Source: Colius striatus
Taxonomy: Eukaryota; Chordata; Aves; Coliiformes; Coliidae
Direction of reading: 5' to 3'
DNA: 64,000 nucleotides
Assembly (NCBI RefSeq): GCF_028858725.1
Contig: NC_084763.1
Location: 55,265,152 to 55,329,151, forward strand
Shown here: positions 13,870 through 25,700 of the stretch, in pieces
Layout of the letters: each line of letters opens with the position of its first letter
How positions within the stretch are numbered: the first letter of the stretch is position 1
The notes under the pieces: generated by a model
Database searches by the model: none
What the model saw: the letters and a program-made list of their open reading frames with translations, nothing else
What the model was told of the DNA's origin: nothing
Position numbers and translations under genes: made by a program

Positions 13870-14889
13870 AAGACATTTATGCCAAAGATAGCATTCTGTT
13901 TTGGTATCCACACTCAGCGTGGCTACAGCTAAAACAACACTCATACTCAACAGCACTAGATTTCTGCTAAGGACAGGAAGTTACTGTTGTCCTGGCCATC
14001 AAACTTTGCTTTTCTCTTTGAAGGATCAAGGAATAAATAGCTTCTATAGTTTTCATGTGATATGTTGAATACCACATAACCAGTAGCTGGCTCAGCTTAC
14101 TAGGAGCACTGCAAAATAATCTTCAGGGCTTTGTACTCTGACATTCACTTCTTTTCTTTTAGGTTTAGTTTTTCATGATCTTCCATATGTAGAGCAATTT
14201 GTGCACTGGTAAATAAGGACTCTGACAGAAATGATAAAAGCACTTCAAAGCCATTTTGAAAGCACAGACTGGTACTAGCAACCAGAAAGGCTAGATAACA
14301 GCTTGCTAGATGTATCTCTTTATTACTAGTATTTGTACCTCTTGGTTCACTGAATTCACTTGCCATATAGAAAATATTTAACTGTGAATCCACTACAGAA
14401 TTGTTGTTGGCTCTCTGAGCACTGCTTTCATCATTTATCATCATGTACATGGAAATAGTAACACAAGAAAAAATGTACTAGGAGTTGTGTGAGAGGATAG
14501 AAAATAACTAATTAGCCCAAGCATATTCAGCAGACCATTCAAGTGTCTGTGAAACTATTCCTCATAGAAAACTTAACATTTAAACTATAAGCCTTACCTC
14601 AATGTAAGCCATATACTCTCCAAGGCACTTTTTGAACATATCTGTCTACTAATGATTGGTACAGAGAGCCTCACAGGCAGCTAATCATGTTGTAAGCATA
14701 TTATTATGCATTGCTATTTAGAAATGTGTTTGGACAATGTGAAAATGTGTATAGTGTAGCTTTGGTATAGATGGACAAAGAGGAAATGCTGTAGAAAGGA
14801 ATCATTTCCTTTCCCACCTTGGAGTAGGAATTGATGCAGACACATAGTTTCCGCTGCACATCGAGTGCTAGGGCTCAAATGCTCTTTCT
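13870..14889. other. Intergenic sequence, no gene recognised
   Basis: Roughly 1 kb between the solo LTR and a CR1 copy. I see no gene, RNA gene or repeat. A 101-residue - strand open frame (14,145-14,450) has no resemblance to a known family and is probably chance. Confidence 0.55.
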
Positions 14890-15470
14890 AAATAGAAGTC
14901 ACAGACAGGTTGAGGCTGGAAGACACCTCTGGAGGTCACCTGGTCCAATGGCTTTTGAGTATCTCTGTGAATGGAGACTCCACAATCTCTCTGGGTAGCC
15001 TGTGCCAGCGCTCAGTCACTCTCAGAGTGAAAAATGTTAGGATGGAACTTCTTGTGCCTGTGCCCAGGGCCTCTGGTCCTGTCACTGGGCACGACTGAGA
15101 TGAGCCTGGCTTTGTCCTCTTGTTTTCTTTGCACTCTCCCTTCATGCATATATAGACATTGATAAAATCCCCTCTGAGCCTTCTGCTCTCCAGGCTGAAC
15201 AGCCCCAGCTCTCTCTGTCTTTTCTCACAGCAGAGATGCTCCAGTTCCTTCATTGTTTTCATGACCCTTTGTTGGACATTCTCCAGTATGTCGATGTCTC
15301 TCTTGTACCAAGGAGACCACAACTGGGCACAAAACTCCAGATGTGGCCTCACCAGTGCTGAGTAGAAGGGAAGGATCCCCTCTCTCCATCTGCTGGCAAG
15401 ACTTTGTCTAATAGAAACCAGGATACCATTCACCTTCTTTGCTGCAAGAGCACACTGCTGGCTTGTGTAT
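14890..15470 (-). mobile_element. CR1 LINE, 3' portion of ORF2 plus 3' UTR
   Basis: Read on the - strand this gives the C-terminal part of CR1 ORF2: [20 protein letters not shown], then [14 protein letters not shown], then RELGLFSLESRRLRGDFINV and ERWHRLPREIVESP, all CR1 signature blocks. The frame stays open for about 165 codons (14,936-15,433), unusually intact for a truncated copy. On the + strand the 3' UTR appears as ggctggaagacacctctgga and ggtcacctggtccaat. It is 5'-truncated at about 15,470, and the terminal short repeat near 14,890 is worn. It has no complete reverse transcriptase and is not functional. Confidence 0.95.
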
Positions 15471-18149
15471 GACCAGAGTTAGAGCTCTCACTAGAGCCTG
15501 ACTCGGGTCATTCTGTGGTGTTTACTCAGATCACAGTAAGTTGTCTCCTTTTTTCTTTAAAGGCATCTAGCCAACGGCTATCAGCAAACCAGGTGTGATA
15601 CCCTGACTAGAATATTACTGATATTTGCCTAAGTTTAAAGAGGATTTGAATAGAGTTCTAAGACACAAACTATTCCCAGAGTGTATTATTCTGGGAACCA
15701 ATGGCATTGCCAATATGTTAGTGTTAGATACTCCAGTGCTCACTGAAATCAAAGAGAAAAGATCATTTCAAGACAAGCTATTTGAAGGCATGGCTTAGTT
15801 TCATGACATGAATGGATGCATTTATGAGAGTGCTAACATATCATTATATATACAAGTTTAGCTTTCTCAGGAAGGAGACGAGCCCTGTGTGCCCAGCATA
15901 GTCTGTAAGTATGTCTGGGCTGCAATAAAGAAAGCTAATGCAGGGGGTGGGTGGTATCACACATAGTTTGTGTTTCTGAATCTGCATAGTCTATTTAGGA
16001 TCAGGTATCCATATGTCACTTCAAGAGGTCAAAGTATTTATGGGAATTTGATGAAAAATTATGGGCTTTCTTTTCATCCTCTGCCTTGTTACAGCTAGAT
16101 AGAATATTGTAATATTAAGGTCTAGGTATTAAACTACACGTACTTTGAAAATGAGGTTCCTTATGATGATATCTCTTAGTCATGGAATCCATACAGGTGG
16201 GCTCTGTTTCCTAGGCTAAATAAACCCCAAAAGCTATGAGACTACCAACCTAATGAAGTTGAATTACATACCTTTAAGGTAACTTGCTCAAGTTAGGTAA
16301 AAAATAACATAGGAAGGCTAAAGCAGTCTTTCACGCCAGTAAGTTGTAGTAGTTTCCAGTGCACTGCCCCAGGAGAGGGGAGTGCTACATGCTACAGTGA
16401 GTGACTCCAAGTAGTATTCTTTCTTCTTTGAAGGGAAAAGGAAATAACCAAAAGTCAACCTTTCATATGCCTGTAGTATGAACTAGGAAACATTCTTTGC
16501 TTGAACTGTAAATCCATTGTATAATGGGACAAGTGAGCAAACGCAGCCAACGCTGAGTTTTGAAATAGATCATTTGTTTACTAGTTGTAGAGCCCAATTT
16601 TCTATTTTTGTAAAAGATTATTAAGGGAAAGGCCTATGTAAATGGCTTTTCTGCCTTCCTAAATGTAAATTCTAGACAGAGCTCAGTGCAGTATCCTATT
16701 TCTCTGTGCAGTATCTCATTTCTTTGCCATTGTGTCTTATCCATTGATGTTGCAAAGACCGTGGTAAAATAATACAACTATACTCAGGAAAATGTGAATT
16801 GCTCTGTCTTTCCAAATATATTTTATACAAGTTTCTAGCTATAAGCTCATCTTATTGATTCTAATTTAAATCTATAGACATTAGGAGAACGGGAAATGGC
16901 ATCTCTAAAAAGATGCTATATCATGCGTGATTATTTACCACGTGGCCAACCTTCTTTCTTGAGGAAGGAGTTGCCTGACATTTCCTAACAGCCCTTCAAT
17001 TTTGATCAGGTTTGTTGTAAATCCACTGGGCTCTTCAGACCATGCTTGGTACACTGCAACTGTTTAAACACGACAGTGTCAAAATCTTGGCTTTATGACA
17101 AGCAGGAGTAAGATCAGATGATCTGTGTTTGTTCCTTTGTTCTCCTCTGTGAACTCAATAGCTGTTTTGTACCCAATTTTCTTCTAGGACCAAGCTTTAC
17201 AAATCAATCCTCCAAACTGTCAGGAAAAAAAGAGATAAAGCTGCAGTGTCTACACCATATTTATCAACTCCCACAAAATTTATTTGAACAACTTAACAGG
17301 AAAAGCAGTGTATTATAATCAATTGGAGTGCCTTTAAGAAGGAACTGGAAAATCAGTTTTAACACTTGTGGGGCACAAGAATGTCACAAAATTAATAAAA
17401 GGAACACCCTGTGCTTATGGTGTAGCTACTCTGGTCAGATACTGAAATGATAAGGTAAACATCTGTACTGCTTTCTGAAAATAAGCCTATACTATACTGC
17501 ATCTTTAAAATGGATGTTACAAATACATCCTGAAGCTTTAAGACACCCCTGTGAGAGATTAAACTTGTAGGTATACAAACTTTGGTCTATGAGCAAACCC
17601 AAAGCATTGGCAGTGCCTGGGAGCAGATCGTGGGAAATCCAAGAGCCAGTGGGGCAAAAGCTTTGTTTTGCACAGCTGTGTAAAGACTTGTGTCATAATA
17701 GCTGTCTGTAGCAGCAATCTCTGGGCTGGAGGAAACATGAGGAGCGCCTGTTCTCACTCCCCTAGGAAGCGTAATGCTCATCAGCGCCTGGGAAGGGAGG
17801 AGTGAGTGCTGTGGCCTTAATTTCTCTCTCTCCTGGCCTACAGAAAAGTACACCAAGAGTTGCTTTTATGGATGGGGCAAAACACAGCAGTGAGAAAGCC
17901 TTCAGGCAGGCTGTCCCTGCCCTTGTTACCGTGCTGCCACATCCCCGGGGGTTCTAGGAGCTCCCGACAGAGCCTTGCCTGACCTCTGCCTTCAATGCCA
18001 GCATTTCAACCCCAAAGTTTGCCTCTCTTCTGCAGGTTGCATTTGCATTTTTAAGCAAATTTGCATAAACCCGAGTAGTAGATGGATGCATTTTCTGTTC
18101 TTCTTGTGTCGCCTTTTTTTAAATGCCCCCACTTTAAACACAGCATCAG
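15471..18149. other. Upstream flank of FAM171A1, no gene recognised
   Basis: AT-rich sequence up to the CpG island. I see no gene. A 20-bp unit is tandemly duplicated at 16,687-16,726. From about 17,700 the GC content climbs toward the promoter and scattered CpGs appear. Distal promoter elements may lie here, but none can be named with confidence. Confidence 0.5.
16687..16726. repeat. Tandem duplication, 2 x 20 bp
   Basis: The unit tgcagtatcctatttctctg is followed directly by tgcagtatctcatttctttg, with 17 of 20 bases identical. It is a small local duplication with no evident function. Confidence 0.8.
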
Positions 18150-18496
18150 CAGCGGGCAGCGGGCTGGGGGGGCTCTGTGGCTCCGCACTTCTCAGGCGTG
18201 CCGTTGTAAGCCACAACGTCCACCGTCCCCCCCGCTGGGCTGCGGCTGGAGGTGAGGGAGCCGCCGCAGCGGGGGACGGTACCACCGAGGAGGCCATTTT
18301 GCAGACGTCGAAGGAGGGAGAGAGCGAAAGAGAAGGACCGGGCGGTGGGCGCGGCCGGGCGGGACCCGGCCCCCGCGGCAGGTAAGCGCGGCAGCCCCTG
18401 GGGAGATGGCGCGGGGGGTTGCGTGCCCGTGCCCCGCGCCTGCTCCCGGGCGGCAGCCGGCGCCGCGGGGCCGGGAGGTGGCCTCGGTGGGCGGCC

Positions 18497-18514
18497 GGGC
18501 AGGGCAGGGCAGGG
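18497..18514 (+). other. G-quadruplex motif in the promoter
   Basis: Four GGG tracts, each separated by the dinucleotide CA, form a canonical short-loop quadruplex motif on the + strand. It lies about 465 bp upstream of the FAM171A1 start codon inside the CpG island. Such motifs are common in promoters, and its role here is inferred only. Confidence 0.6.
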
Positions 18515-18821
18515 CAGGCCCGGCCCGGCCCGCCCCGCCGCTCGCCGCCGAGCTCACGGGCCCCTCGCCCCGCCGGGAGGGCAGGGCTAGCGCGCGGCCG
18601 GCAGGGGGCGCTGTCCCGCCGCGCCCTGCGCGCGGGGCACGGGGTGCGCAAAGGGTTAACGAGCGGGCGGCGGAGCCCGGCTGCCCCTGCCGGGACACGG
18701 GCGAAAATAAACGCGGGGGGGAGGGAGGTAAAAAATAAAGGCAGACGAGCAGCCGGGGCCGCGGAGCCTTCCCAGCCGTCCGCCCGGCGGGGACAGCGCG
18801 GGACGCGGCGGCGGGGCGACA

Positions 18822-18896
18822 ATGCAGCAGGCGGAGAAAGCAGGAGGGGCAGCGCACGGCAACATGGAGGGAGGCGCGGAGCGGGCCAGCCCCTGA
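18822..18896 (+). promoter_or_regulatory. Upstream ORF 1 in the FAM171A1 leader
   Basis: A 24-codon open frame starts at ATG 18,822 and ends at TGA 18,894-18,896. The start has A at -3, a favourable context. A second in-frame ATG lies at 18,864. The stop overlaps the start of the next upstream ORF (TGATG). If transcription begins upstream of 18,822, this frame would be met by scanning ribosomes and would lower or regulate translation of the main ORF. Whether the mRNA includes it depends on the unmapped start site. Confidence 0.5.
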
Positions 18897-18982
18897 TGCG
18901 GCTCTTTCTCCTCCTCCTCCGGGCAGCGGCTCCGGCGGCGATTCCCTCCTTGGCGGCGGCTGGCGGCGGCGGGTGGAAATGA
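18896..18982 (+). promoter_or_regulatory. Upstream ORF 2, overlapping the FAM171A1 start
   Basis: A 28-codon frame runs from ATG 18,896 to TGA 18,980-18,982. Its first base is the last base of the uORF1 stop, and its stop overlaps the main ATG at 18,979 as ATGA. It begins MRLFLLLLRAAAPAA, which looks like a signal peptide but may just reflect the CTC repeats. Its start context is weak (C at -3). The arrangement would favour short-range termination-reinitiation onto FAM171A1. Presence in the mRNA is inferred. Confidence 0.5.
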
Positions 18983-19072
18983 GCAGGTCGGCGGCGCTTC
19001 TCCTCTGCCTGCTGGGCTGCAACGTGTGGAAGGCGGTGACCAAAACCTTAGGGGCGCCCGAGGCGGCTCAAG
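18979..19072 (+). CDS. FAM171A1: FAM171A1 coding exon 1 (signal peptide)
   Basis: Exon 1 encodes 31 residues starting MSRSAALLLCLLGCNVWKAV, which match the N-terminus of vertebrate FAM171A1 as I recall it (human begins MSRSATLLLCLLGC). Residues 5-14 form the hydrophobic core of a secretory signal peptide. FAM171A1 (astroprincin) is a single-pass type I membrane protein of about 890 residues, linked to actin stress fibres and cell shape. The chosen ATG has G at -3 and is the only one giving the family N-terminus; an in-frame GTG two codons upstream is not the start. The exon ends CAAG, with the donor GTCGGT at 19,073-19,078, a weaker than average match. The dangling G makes this a phase 1 junction that completes a Glu codon with exon 2. 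Two upstream ORFs precede it. Confidence 0.95.
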
Positions 19073-19780
19073 GTCGGTGCGGGAAGGGCGGCGGGACCGG
19101 CCCGCTTTGTGCGGCGGCCCCCGGGGCGGCGGGGGGCTGCATTGTGCGGGCGGCGGCAAACTTGGGGCTGGGGAGCGGGAGGCTCGCCGGTGGTTTGTCG
19201 AGGAGGAGGGAGCGATGAAAGACCTTTCCCGGCTCCCCCCGGCCGCCAGTTGTGCGGCGCAGCGAGGGCGCCGCCCGCTGCAGCCCCCTGCGAAGGCCCG
19301 AGGTGGCGAAGGCAGCCCCGCAGCGGAGGCGGCTGTGAGCCCCGCGGCTCGGCAGCTTTTGTTAACGGAGGGGAGCAGGGGCTGCCGCTGGCCTCGTTGT
19401 GCCGCCCCCTCCCTCAGCGCCGCCGGAGCTGTGCCACCGCGTCCTTTCCCCCGGTTCTCCCCATCCCCGCCGTTCCCGCTGCAGGGCCCGACGCGGCGGT
19501 GAGAGGCGGGCTGAGGGGTACCGGCGGCCGCAGGCCCTGCCCCCGGCCGTGCGGGGCGGCTGGGCTGCGGGTTCACTCCCCGGGCTGGCGGCGCGGCTCG
19601 GCTCGCCGCTCCGGGACGTTTCCGGGCCTCGGCTGGGCCTTTTGTTCGGCGCGGAGAGCTGCCCGCCGGCCGGCTGGGGGCCTGTCACGGCGCCGGGTGG
19701 CCGCTGCGCCCCTCGGCAGCCGGGGAGCGACGCTTCCCGAGCGGGCACGGTCGGCCAGTCCCTCTGCCCTTGTCCGGGTG

Positions 19781-22700
19781 GGAGCAGAATCCACCACGGG
19801 GCACTGCCCGGGCCCCAGGGAGGCTGTAGTGTCTCCCTTGGCACCTGGGGCAGCTCCTGGTCCGGGCAAGGGTCCTGCAGTGGGCTGCTGTGCCCTGATC
19901 CTCGCAGGTGCTGTGGTGAGGCATCCTCTCGGTGGTTAGCTGCACCTGCCCTCTGGCCCTCACCTCCCTTTGGAAGCTTGGCAGCAGAGGATGCTCCCCT
20001 GGGCTCCACATGCCCTCCACCTTGTGTTTGGTATCAAGAGGGCAGCCCCTCCGTTAACTTTCTCCTGCCAAGCTCCCAGAGGGATCCTGCGGCAGCATCG
20101 TGTGTGCCAGGGCCATGGCAATATTAAAGAAGCAGAAATCTTGCCTACCTAAGGGTACAAACTGTGCTAGGAGGAGACACGTCCTCCCTCATGGTCAGGA
20201 TTAGCCTTATGGCATGTGTTGTGGAGTGGCTAAATGTGTAGTTTGGGATGAATGATCATATGCCATCTTGGCCTTCATGGTGATGGGTTGGCACCGTCCT
20301 TTTTGCTGTGCTGGGATGGTAGTCTACCACAGGAAGAGCACGTTTACATCCTGATTCCTCTAAGCTTTCCTGACTTGTGTGTCAGTTAGAAGTGGTAAGC
20401 AGCAATTGCCACGAGAAGGAAAACGTTAAAAGTACCCATTTTGAGCTCTCTTTCATGGTTGTATTTGGCGTATAGTGAGTAAGATCTAGGTAGGCCACAT
20501 GAATACTGATTCAAAGTATTCAGAAGGTATTGATATCTTGTGGCAAAACCTACCACAGTAGCGATTCTCACATCAAATGTAATGTCAGATTCTGCTGTTT
20601 TTTAAGGAAAAACCAGTAGCAGTTCTGGAATAAGAAGTACTGAGCTATAACTCACGTGTCAGTAAACTCAAAACTATACTGAGTTTATTGATGTGTGCCA
20701 GAGGAAGAGAACTGTGTTCATTCCTTTGAGCTAGTGCTTCAGATACCGAGGTAATGGAAAATCCATTGTAACTTCTGTATCATATGGAAAATCCCTTTCA
20801 TATACGTAATCAAAGCAGTGAGATATTGGCAAAATTAGTGCCTTTCAACTGCCCTGTTGATCTCATTTTCTGTTATCAAGCTCAGTTCATGATGTGTGGA
20901 AAGACTTGTTTCTATAGCTGCTACATCCACATCAAGCCTGGTGGCTGATTACTTAAATAATAGCAGTTATGTCAGTGAGTAGAGAACATTTCTATCTAAA
21001 AAGAATGATCTAATTTTATCTTCCATGTAAGAACATCTGAGTTTTCATCATTTTTTTATAGTCTAATGATGAGCCCAATCTCTACTCTTCGGACATTACA
21101 TTGCATCTGTTGAATTCACCTCGTATCGAAGTGTATTCTGCTCACCAGTTAACCAGCTGCTTACCAGGAGTCCTTTTCTTTTGGAAACTTATGTGCTGCC
21201 AGCCTTGAATAAGTTCTTAATTGTCTGGTGGAAAAAAGTTGTTGTAGCAGGTATATTCCCTGTTTGTACACTGAGCACAGTAAGTGCTAAATGGTCGGAA
21301 AACCTAAACTAACAGGTTTTCCCTCCTGCCCTTTTAACACTGTGGTAATAGCTACAGGTGCAAGGCCATTGCCAAAGTTCAGGGATGTTTGCAGATGATT
21401 GACTTTCTCCTTGTGTCTGGGAAGAGACTGGTGAAAAACCAAGGGATTGGAGTAAAGGTGGAGGAAAGAGAGACAGAGAATGTCATCAGGGAGTAATTCC
21501 TTCAGCTGCAATACTTATTAATGTACAGGTTACAAGAAGCTAGGGCAGTGAGACCTCCTTGTGTGGGACAGATTAGACGAGAGTAAGCTAAGATGTTCCA
21601 TGCCTGTGCTAACAGATCAAATAGATAGATCTTGGAATTGAAGCTATTTGAAGTCAGTGTTCTGGTTAAGGAAGGGGTGAAGAACAAATCTTTATATCTA
21701 GCATTTCTCTCTTCCTGCTCTCAGCCATATGTTCAGACAGTCCCATCTTAAAATTCTGCTTGGCCAGACTGATTACATAATTTGTGAATATGGAAAGTAC
21801 TGGTAATTAAGCTCTTCATTTAGCACCCTATTTAGAAGATTGGATGACTTTGGCAGGCTGTTATCTCATTTGATTCATTATGCAGATCTGTTGTGGCTTC
21901 TGAAGGTCACAGAGGTACCCTCTAAGTTTCAGTAACTTTTCTCTTTAATATGGTAAAATCCGCAGATGAGTTGTTTATTTTTGCCAGGGTTGATGCTTAG
22001 AGCCCCAGCAGTGAGGTTGTTAGAAGCTTGTGAAAGTTTACTTTTAGGAGTGGCAAGACAGTCCTAAAACCTGACAAGTTTTTCAGATGAGGATTAAACT
22101 ATGATTTTGAGGGTTCTTCTCTTTGTTTTTAATTGTTCTATCAGATACTCCATGAAATTGGTTTGAATGCTGAAATTTATGTGTAGAAATTTTAGTTGAA
22201 ACAAAAAACCAAAGCAAACCTTAAGCTGCGTTCCCATGGGGAGCTGGTGATAGTCTGAGTACAGACAAACTACACAGTGAGTTTTCTCCATATGAACAGA
22301 TCTCTTTTAAACTTGGGGAGCCTTGGCAGATAGGAATTGAAGAGTTACCTGAAGAGGTAACACTATCCCTGGGAGAAGCAAAATCAGTGTAATTTGAGAA
22401 GGGATTAAATTTCTTTGTCGCCTGTAAACTTTGCTTCCCAGTAGAAGATGAGGATGATTCATTCTTAGTTGCTAGGGAGACTCTTTTAAGAGACATCCTA
22501 GAATATTGTGTTGTAGTGCAAAAATCCAGAGTGATTTGTCTGCTGCTGTGGGTATTGGATGTAATTCATACCTTTGTTAGTCTTCATAGTTCATTAGTTG
22601 TTCAAAACAAAGAAGTTATGAATAATAACATAACATTTGAGTAATAGGACTAGTCTACTAGTTATCTACTAATAGATGAATATGTTCAAGATGTCCTTCC

Positions 22701-25700
22701 TTCTTACTTCCAGAATGAGATCAGACAGTTACTTTTTCTTTTGGGTTTTTTTTTTCCTAGTATTGATGGTGAATAAAAGTTCATCTGTTGCTGCTTAGTC
22801 AGAATCCACAGTATCTTCTCTCTCTGTGTGCATGGGTGACAGGAGGGTTGCTGCTTGAGTGCTGCCATTTGGAATTGCCTGCGTGCAAACAGTTATTACT
22901 TGATGTTGTGAAAGCTAATTTCATGACCATTTCAGCTGGGTGTTTTGTAAAGTCTCCTTTTCTGGACAGCACAGTAACGGCTGTGAGGAGACACTCAAGT
23001 TCTTGGCTTCTTTTTAATTCAGTTATCCATGGTTTTAGCCATGATGATAAAGTTTAGATGATCCAGAAATAAAGTCTTTCTCTTTCATCTTGCACTACCA
23101 TACTATCCCTTCCCAATCATTTGTAAATTACTAATGAACATCAAATGCAAACATTTCTTTCACTGAGACCACAAATGGACCCATAAGAGTAGAAGCTAAA
23201 TTGCTCTAAAAGAGTACAAAAGATGATGTTTTGTTTTAGTGGAGGAGCAAATTGTTTTCTTACTAGTAGATAGTATTGTAAAATCTTAATGAGGATGAGG
23301 TATTTATTGGTTTTATCAGTTATCAGATCCAGGTGAGCACTAGGTTTCTTTTTTTCTTCTTTTCATGTTTACCTTGAACTACTAATGCCTTCAAATGCCT
23401 AGTAACTGATTTCTCTGCCAGATTAACAAGTTAATCTTGGCTAGGTGAGCCAAGGGTTAAAACTGCCATTTTTTTCTGCTGACCATTTGTATTCACCCTT
23501 TTGGTTTGTAATACTTTGCAGTAAGTCATCCAACTCACCTTAAGTAATGTGTTCAGGGGACAGCAGATTCACATGCTGGCTTTCCCTGTGGTCATTTGTC
23601 AGCTTTTGTCTTGAGATGGTGTTAATTGCTATGTGTTACCTAACACAAAGGTTAAAACAACCTTCTTCCTCCCCCCTCGAACTGACTCCTCTAACTGCTT
23701 CAGACTAGAACCTGGTTCATTAAATTTTTAGGGACTGCTGCTTTCTGTGCCAACTTCTGGCCAAGCAAACGGTTTCAAATAGCAGTCCCCTCTCTACAGG
23801 AGACGTTTCTGGTAGCAATGAAATGCAATTTTACCATATGCTTGTTAATTTAACAGGAGCCTGGGTAGATATATTTGTGTGCTGGGCAGGAAGAAAGACT
23901 TCTTTTAGGTTTGTTGGAAAGCTTAAGACATCTCCAATGTTTTTGGTGCATGGAGGAGCAGAATTGTCACTCTGCCTTCTGTTAGTACAAGCTTCAAATT
24001 AGGTTTTTACTCTTGTCTTCTGTGGGTAGTGACTAGTCATAGTCTTGGTGCATGAAGAAAACAGAGAGGAAAATGTGTGGCAAGGAAACTTGATGCATAG
24101 GTCGTGTCAGTATAGGTATGCACACTACCTGGCAGCTTGACAGTTCAGCTTTTCTTAACAACCCTGCTAGAGGTTTGGCTGTTGGATAGCAGTATGATTG
24201 GGAATGTTGCTTTTACTTGTCTCGAACTAGCACATTTGATCGATACAGTTGTGTCGTGTACCTCCAGTGTACAGTTTTAGGAGTTAGTTATTTTTCTGGT
24301 CAACCAGAGGCAAACTAACTAATCTCTCCAAAATACTTGCAACTTGAAATCTTAAGCGTGCAGTTTCAGTATTTCTGTTACTTTATATGCTGGTTTACCT
24401 TATGCAAGTTGCATAGTTTGTAGGATTAATTTCCCTTTTCTCCAGTATATATTAGTTCTGCCTTTAGATATGAAGAAAGGTGACTTTTGAGACAAGTGCA
24501 CTGTTGATGTTCTGCCTCTCCCACAGGTCTCAATGGCTTTTCCACTTACCTGTAAGGGAGGCAAGAAGCCCATGCAGAGGATTGCAATTACTAGAACAAA
24601 TGAGTTTACTGCTTATTGTGTTTAGTATCACTAATAATATACATAAAACCATTATTCCAGAGACATTTTCCTGTAAGCTGATTCACACAGTTTTCAGTTA
24701 ATGTAATATCTGACTTGTTGTGCAGGGGTAATGAGCATCACATGCAAGCTTTTCACAAACATCATCTTCATTTTTATTGGAAGCTGGGCAGATACGTATA
24801 TATTTGTTAGTATGTTCACATTCTTATGGTCCTGTATTGACATTTCTTTTTGCTTTCAACCAGTATATTAAATCTTTCATATTTAAAACATTAAGACAGA
24901 ATCATATTTGACAAAATGGTGAGTCTGAGCCCTTGAAAGTTGTGTTTATTTCAACGTAGAGCTACATTTTCAGTTCATGTAAGATGCCAGTGTTCTGATT
25001 CAGGTGTACACATGTTGCTTCTTTGCTGTCTTGAAGTGATCTGAAGGAAAAAATTCACTTATGTACAGTATAGTCTGTAAATTTGACTCCCTCACTGATT
25101 ACTTGTGGGATTGAGTATATTTAAACAGAACTGCAGTACATATAAGGTATGTTTTGGATAGCAGTTGTCTATGCAGACAGGGGAGAGAAATCCAACACTG
25201 AAGCTGTCTTTTAATTGTTTCAAAAGCTTTTGCAGCTCTGAGCTGTCACTGCCTGTGCTGTACTGTGGAAGTATCTAGGGAGTGAAGTTCTGTTCTTATG
25301 CATTACCTGTACACCTCATGCAGTAGGAGGTGAAGCCTCCCTGTCACTGTGAGTAGGCACCTGCACTCTGGAGAACTTGGCTATGCTGCTGTAATGGTTG
25401 TTTTTCAGATGGGGAAGCAAGAGCACGTTACATTACAGGGTACCCACCTGAGCTTTGCTGGACTTGGGATGACTTTCCTAGGGGTAACCTGGGCCTTTCT
25501 GCCCTGTGGGAACCAGCCTTTCAAGAAACTCTGCAGCAACTCAGTCTGCAGGAAGGAAACAGAGTGCAGGCTGGGCCAGGGTGGGGGGGGAGCCAAAGGG
25601 AAGAAAGTAGCATCATTTTGGCTTGGGGACAAGAAAGGAGTTGAATCCAATAAGGTGTAAAGTGCTTCCAGTTTTTTTAAGTTCTATCTGGAGAAGTGCT

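Larger units (their letters stand above)
18150..19780 (+). promoter_or_regulatory. FAM171A1: CpG island promoter of FAM171A1
   Basis: This 1.6-kb block is very GC-rich and dense in CpG, in sharp contrast to the roughly 40% GC on both sides. It contains the FAM171A1 start codon at 18,979 and the exon 1 splice donor, so it is the gene's promoter region. I see no convincing TATA box; taaaaaataaa at 18,729-18,739 is AT-rich, but nothing shows that it sets the start of transcription. GC boxes such as gggcgg occur repeatedly. A YY1-type element (ggccatttt, 18,293-18,300) next to a gacgtc CRE-like core (18,304-18,309) lies about 680 bp upstream of the ATG. A four-tract G-quadruplex motif sits at 18,497-18,514. 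Long open frames on both strands here are by-products of GC richness. The transcription start cannot be placed from sequence alone. Confidence 0.9.

Noticed and set aside
17992..20020. Many long open frames (up to 306 codons) on both strands across the CpG island
   Set aside because: Stop codons are AT-rich, so a GC-rich island gives long chance frames in all six frames. The peptides are Ala/Arg/Pro/Gly-rich and match nothing; only the FAM171A1 frame has family homology.
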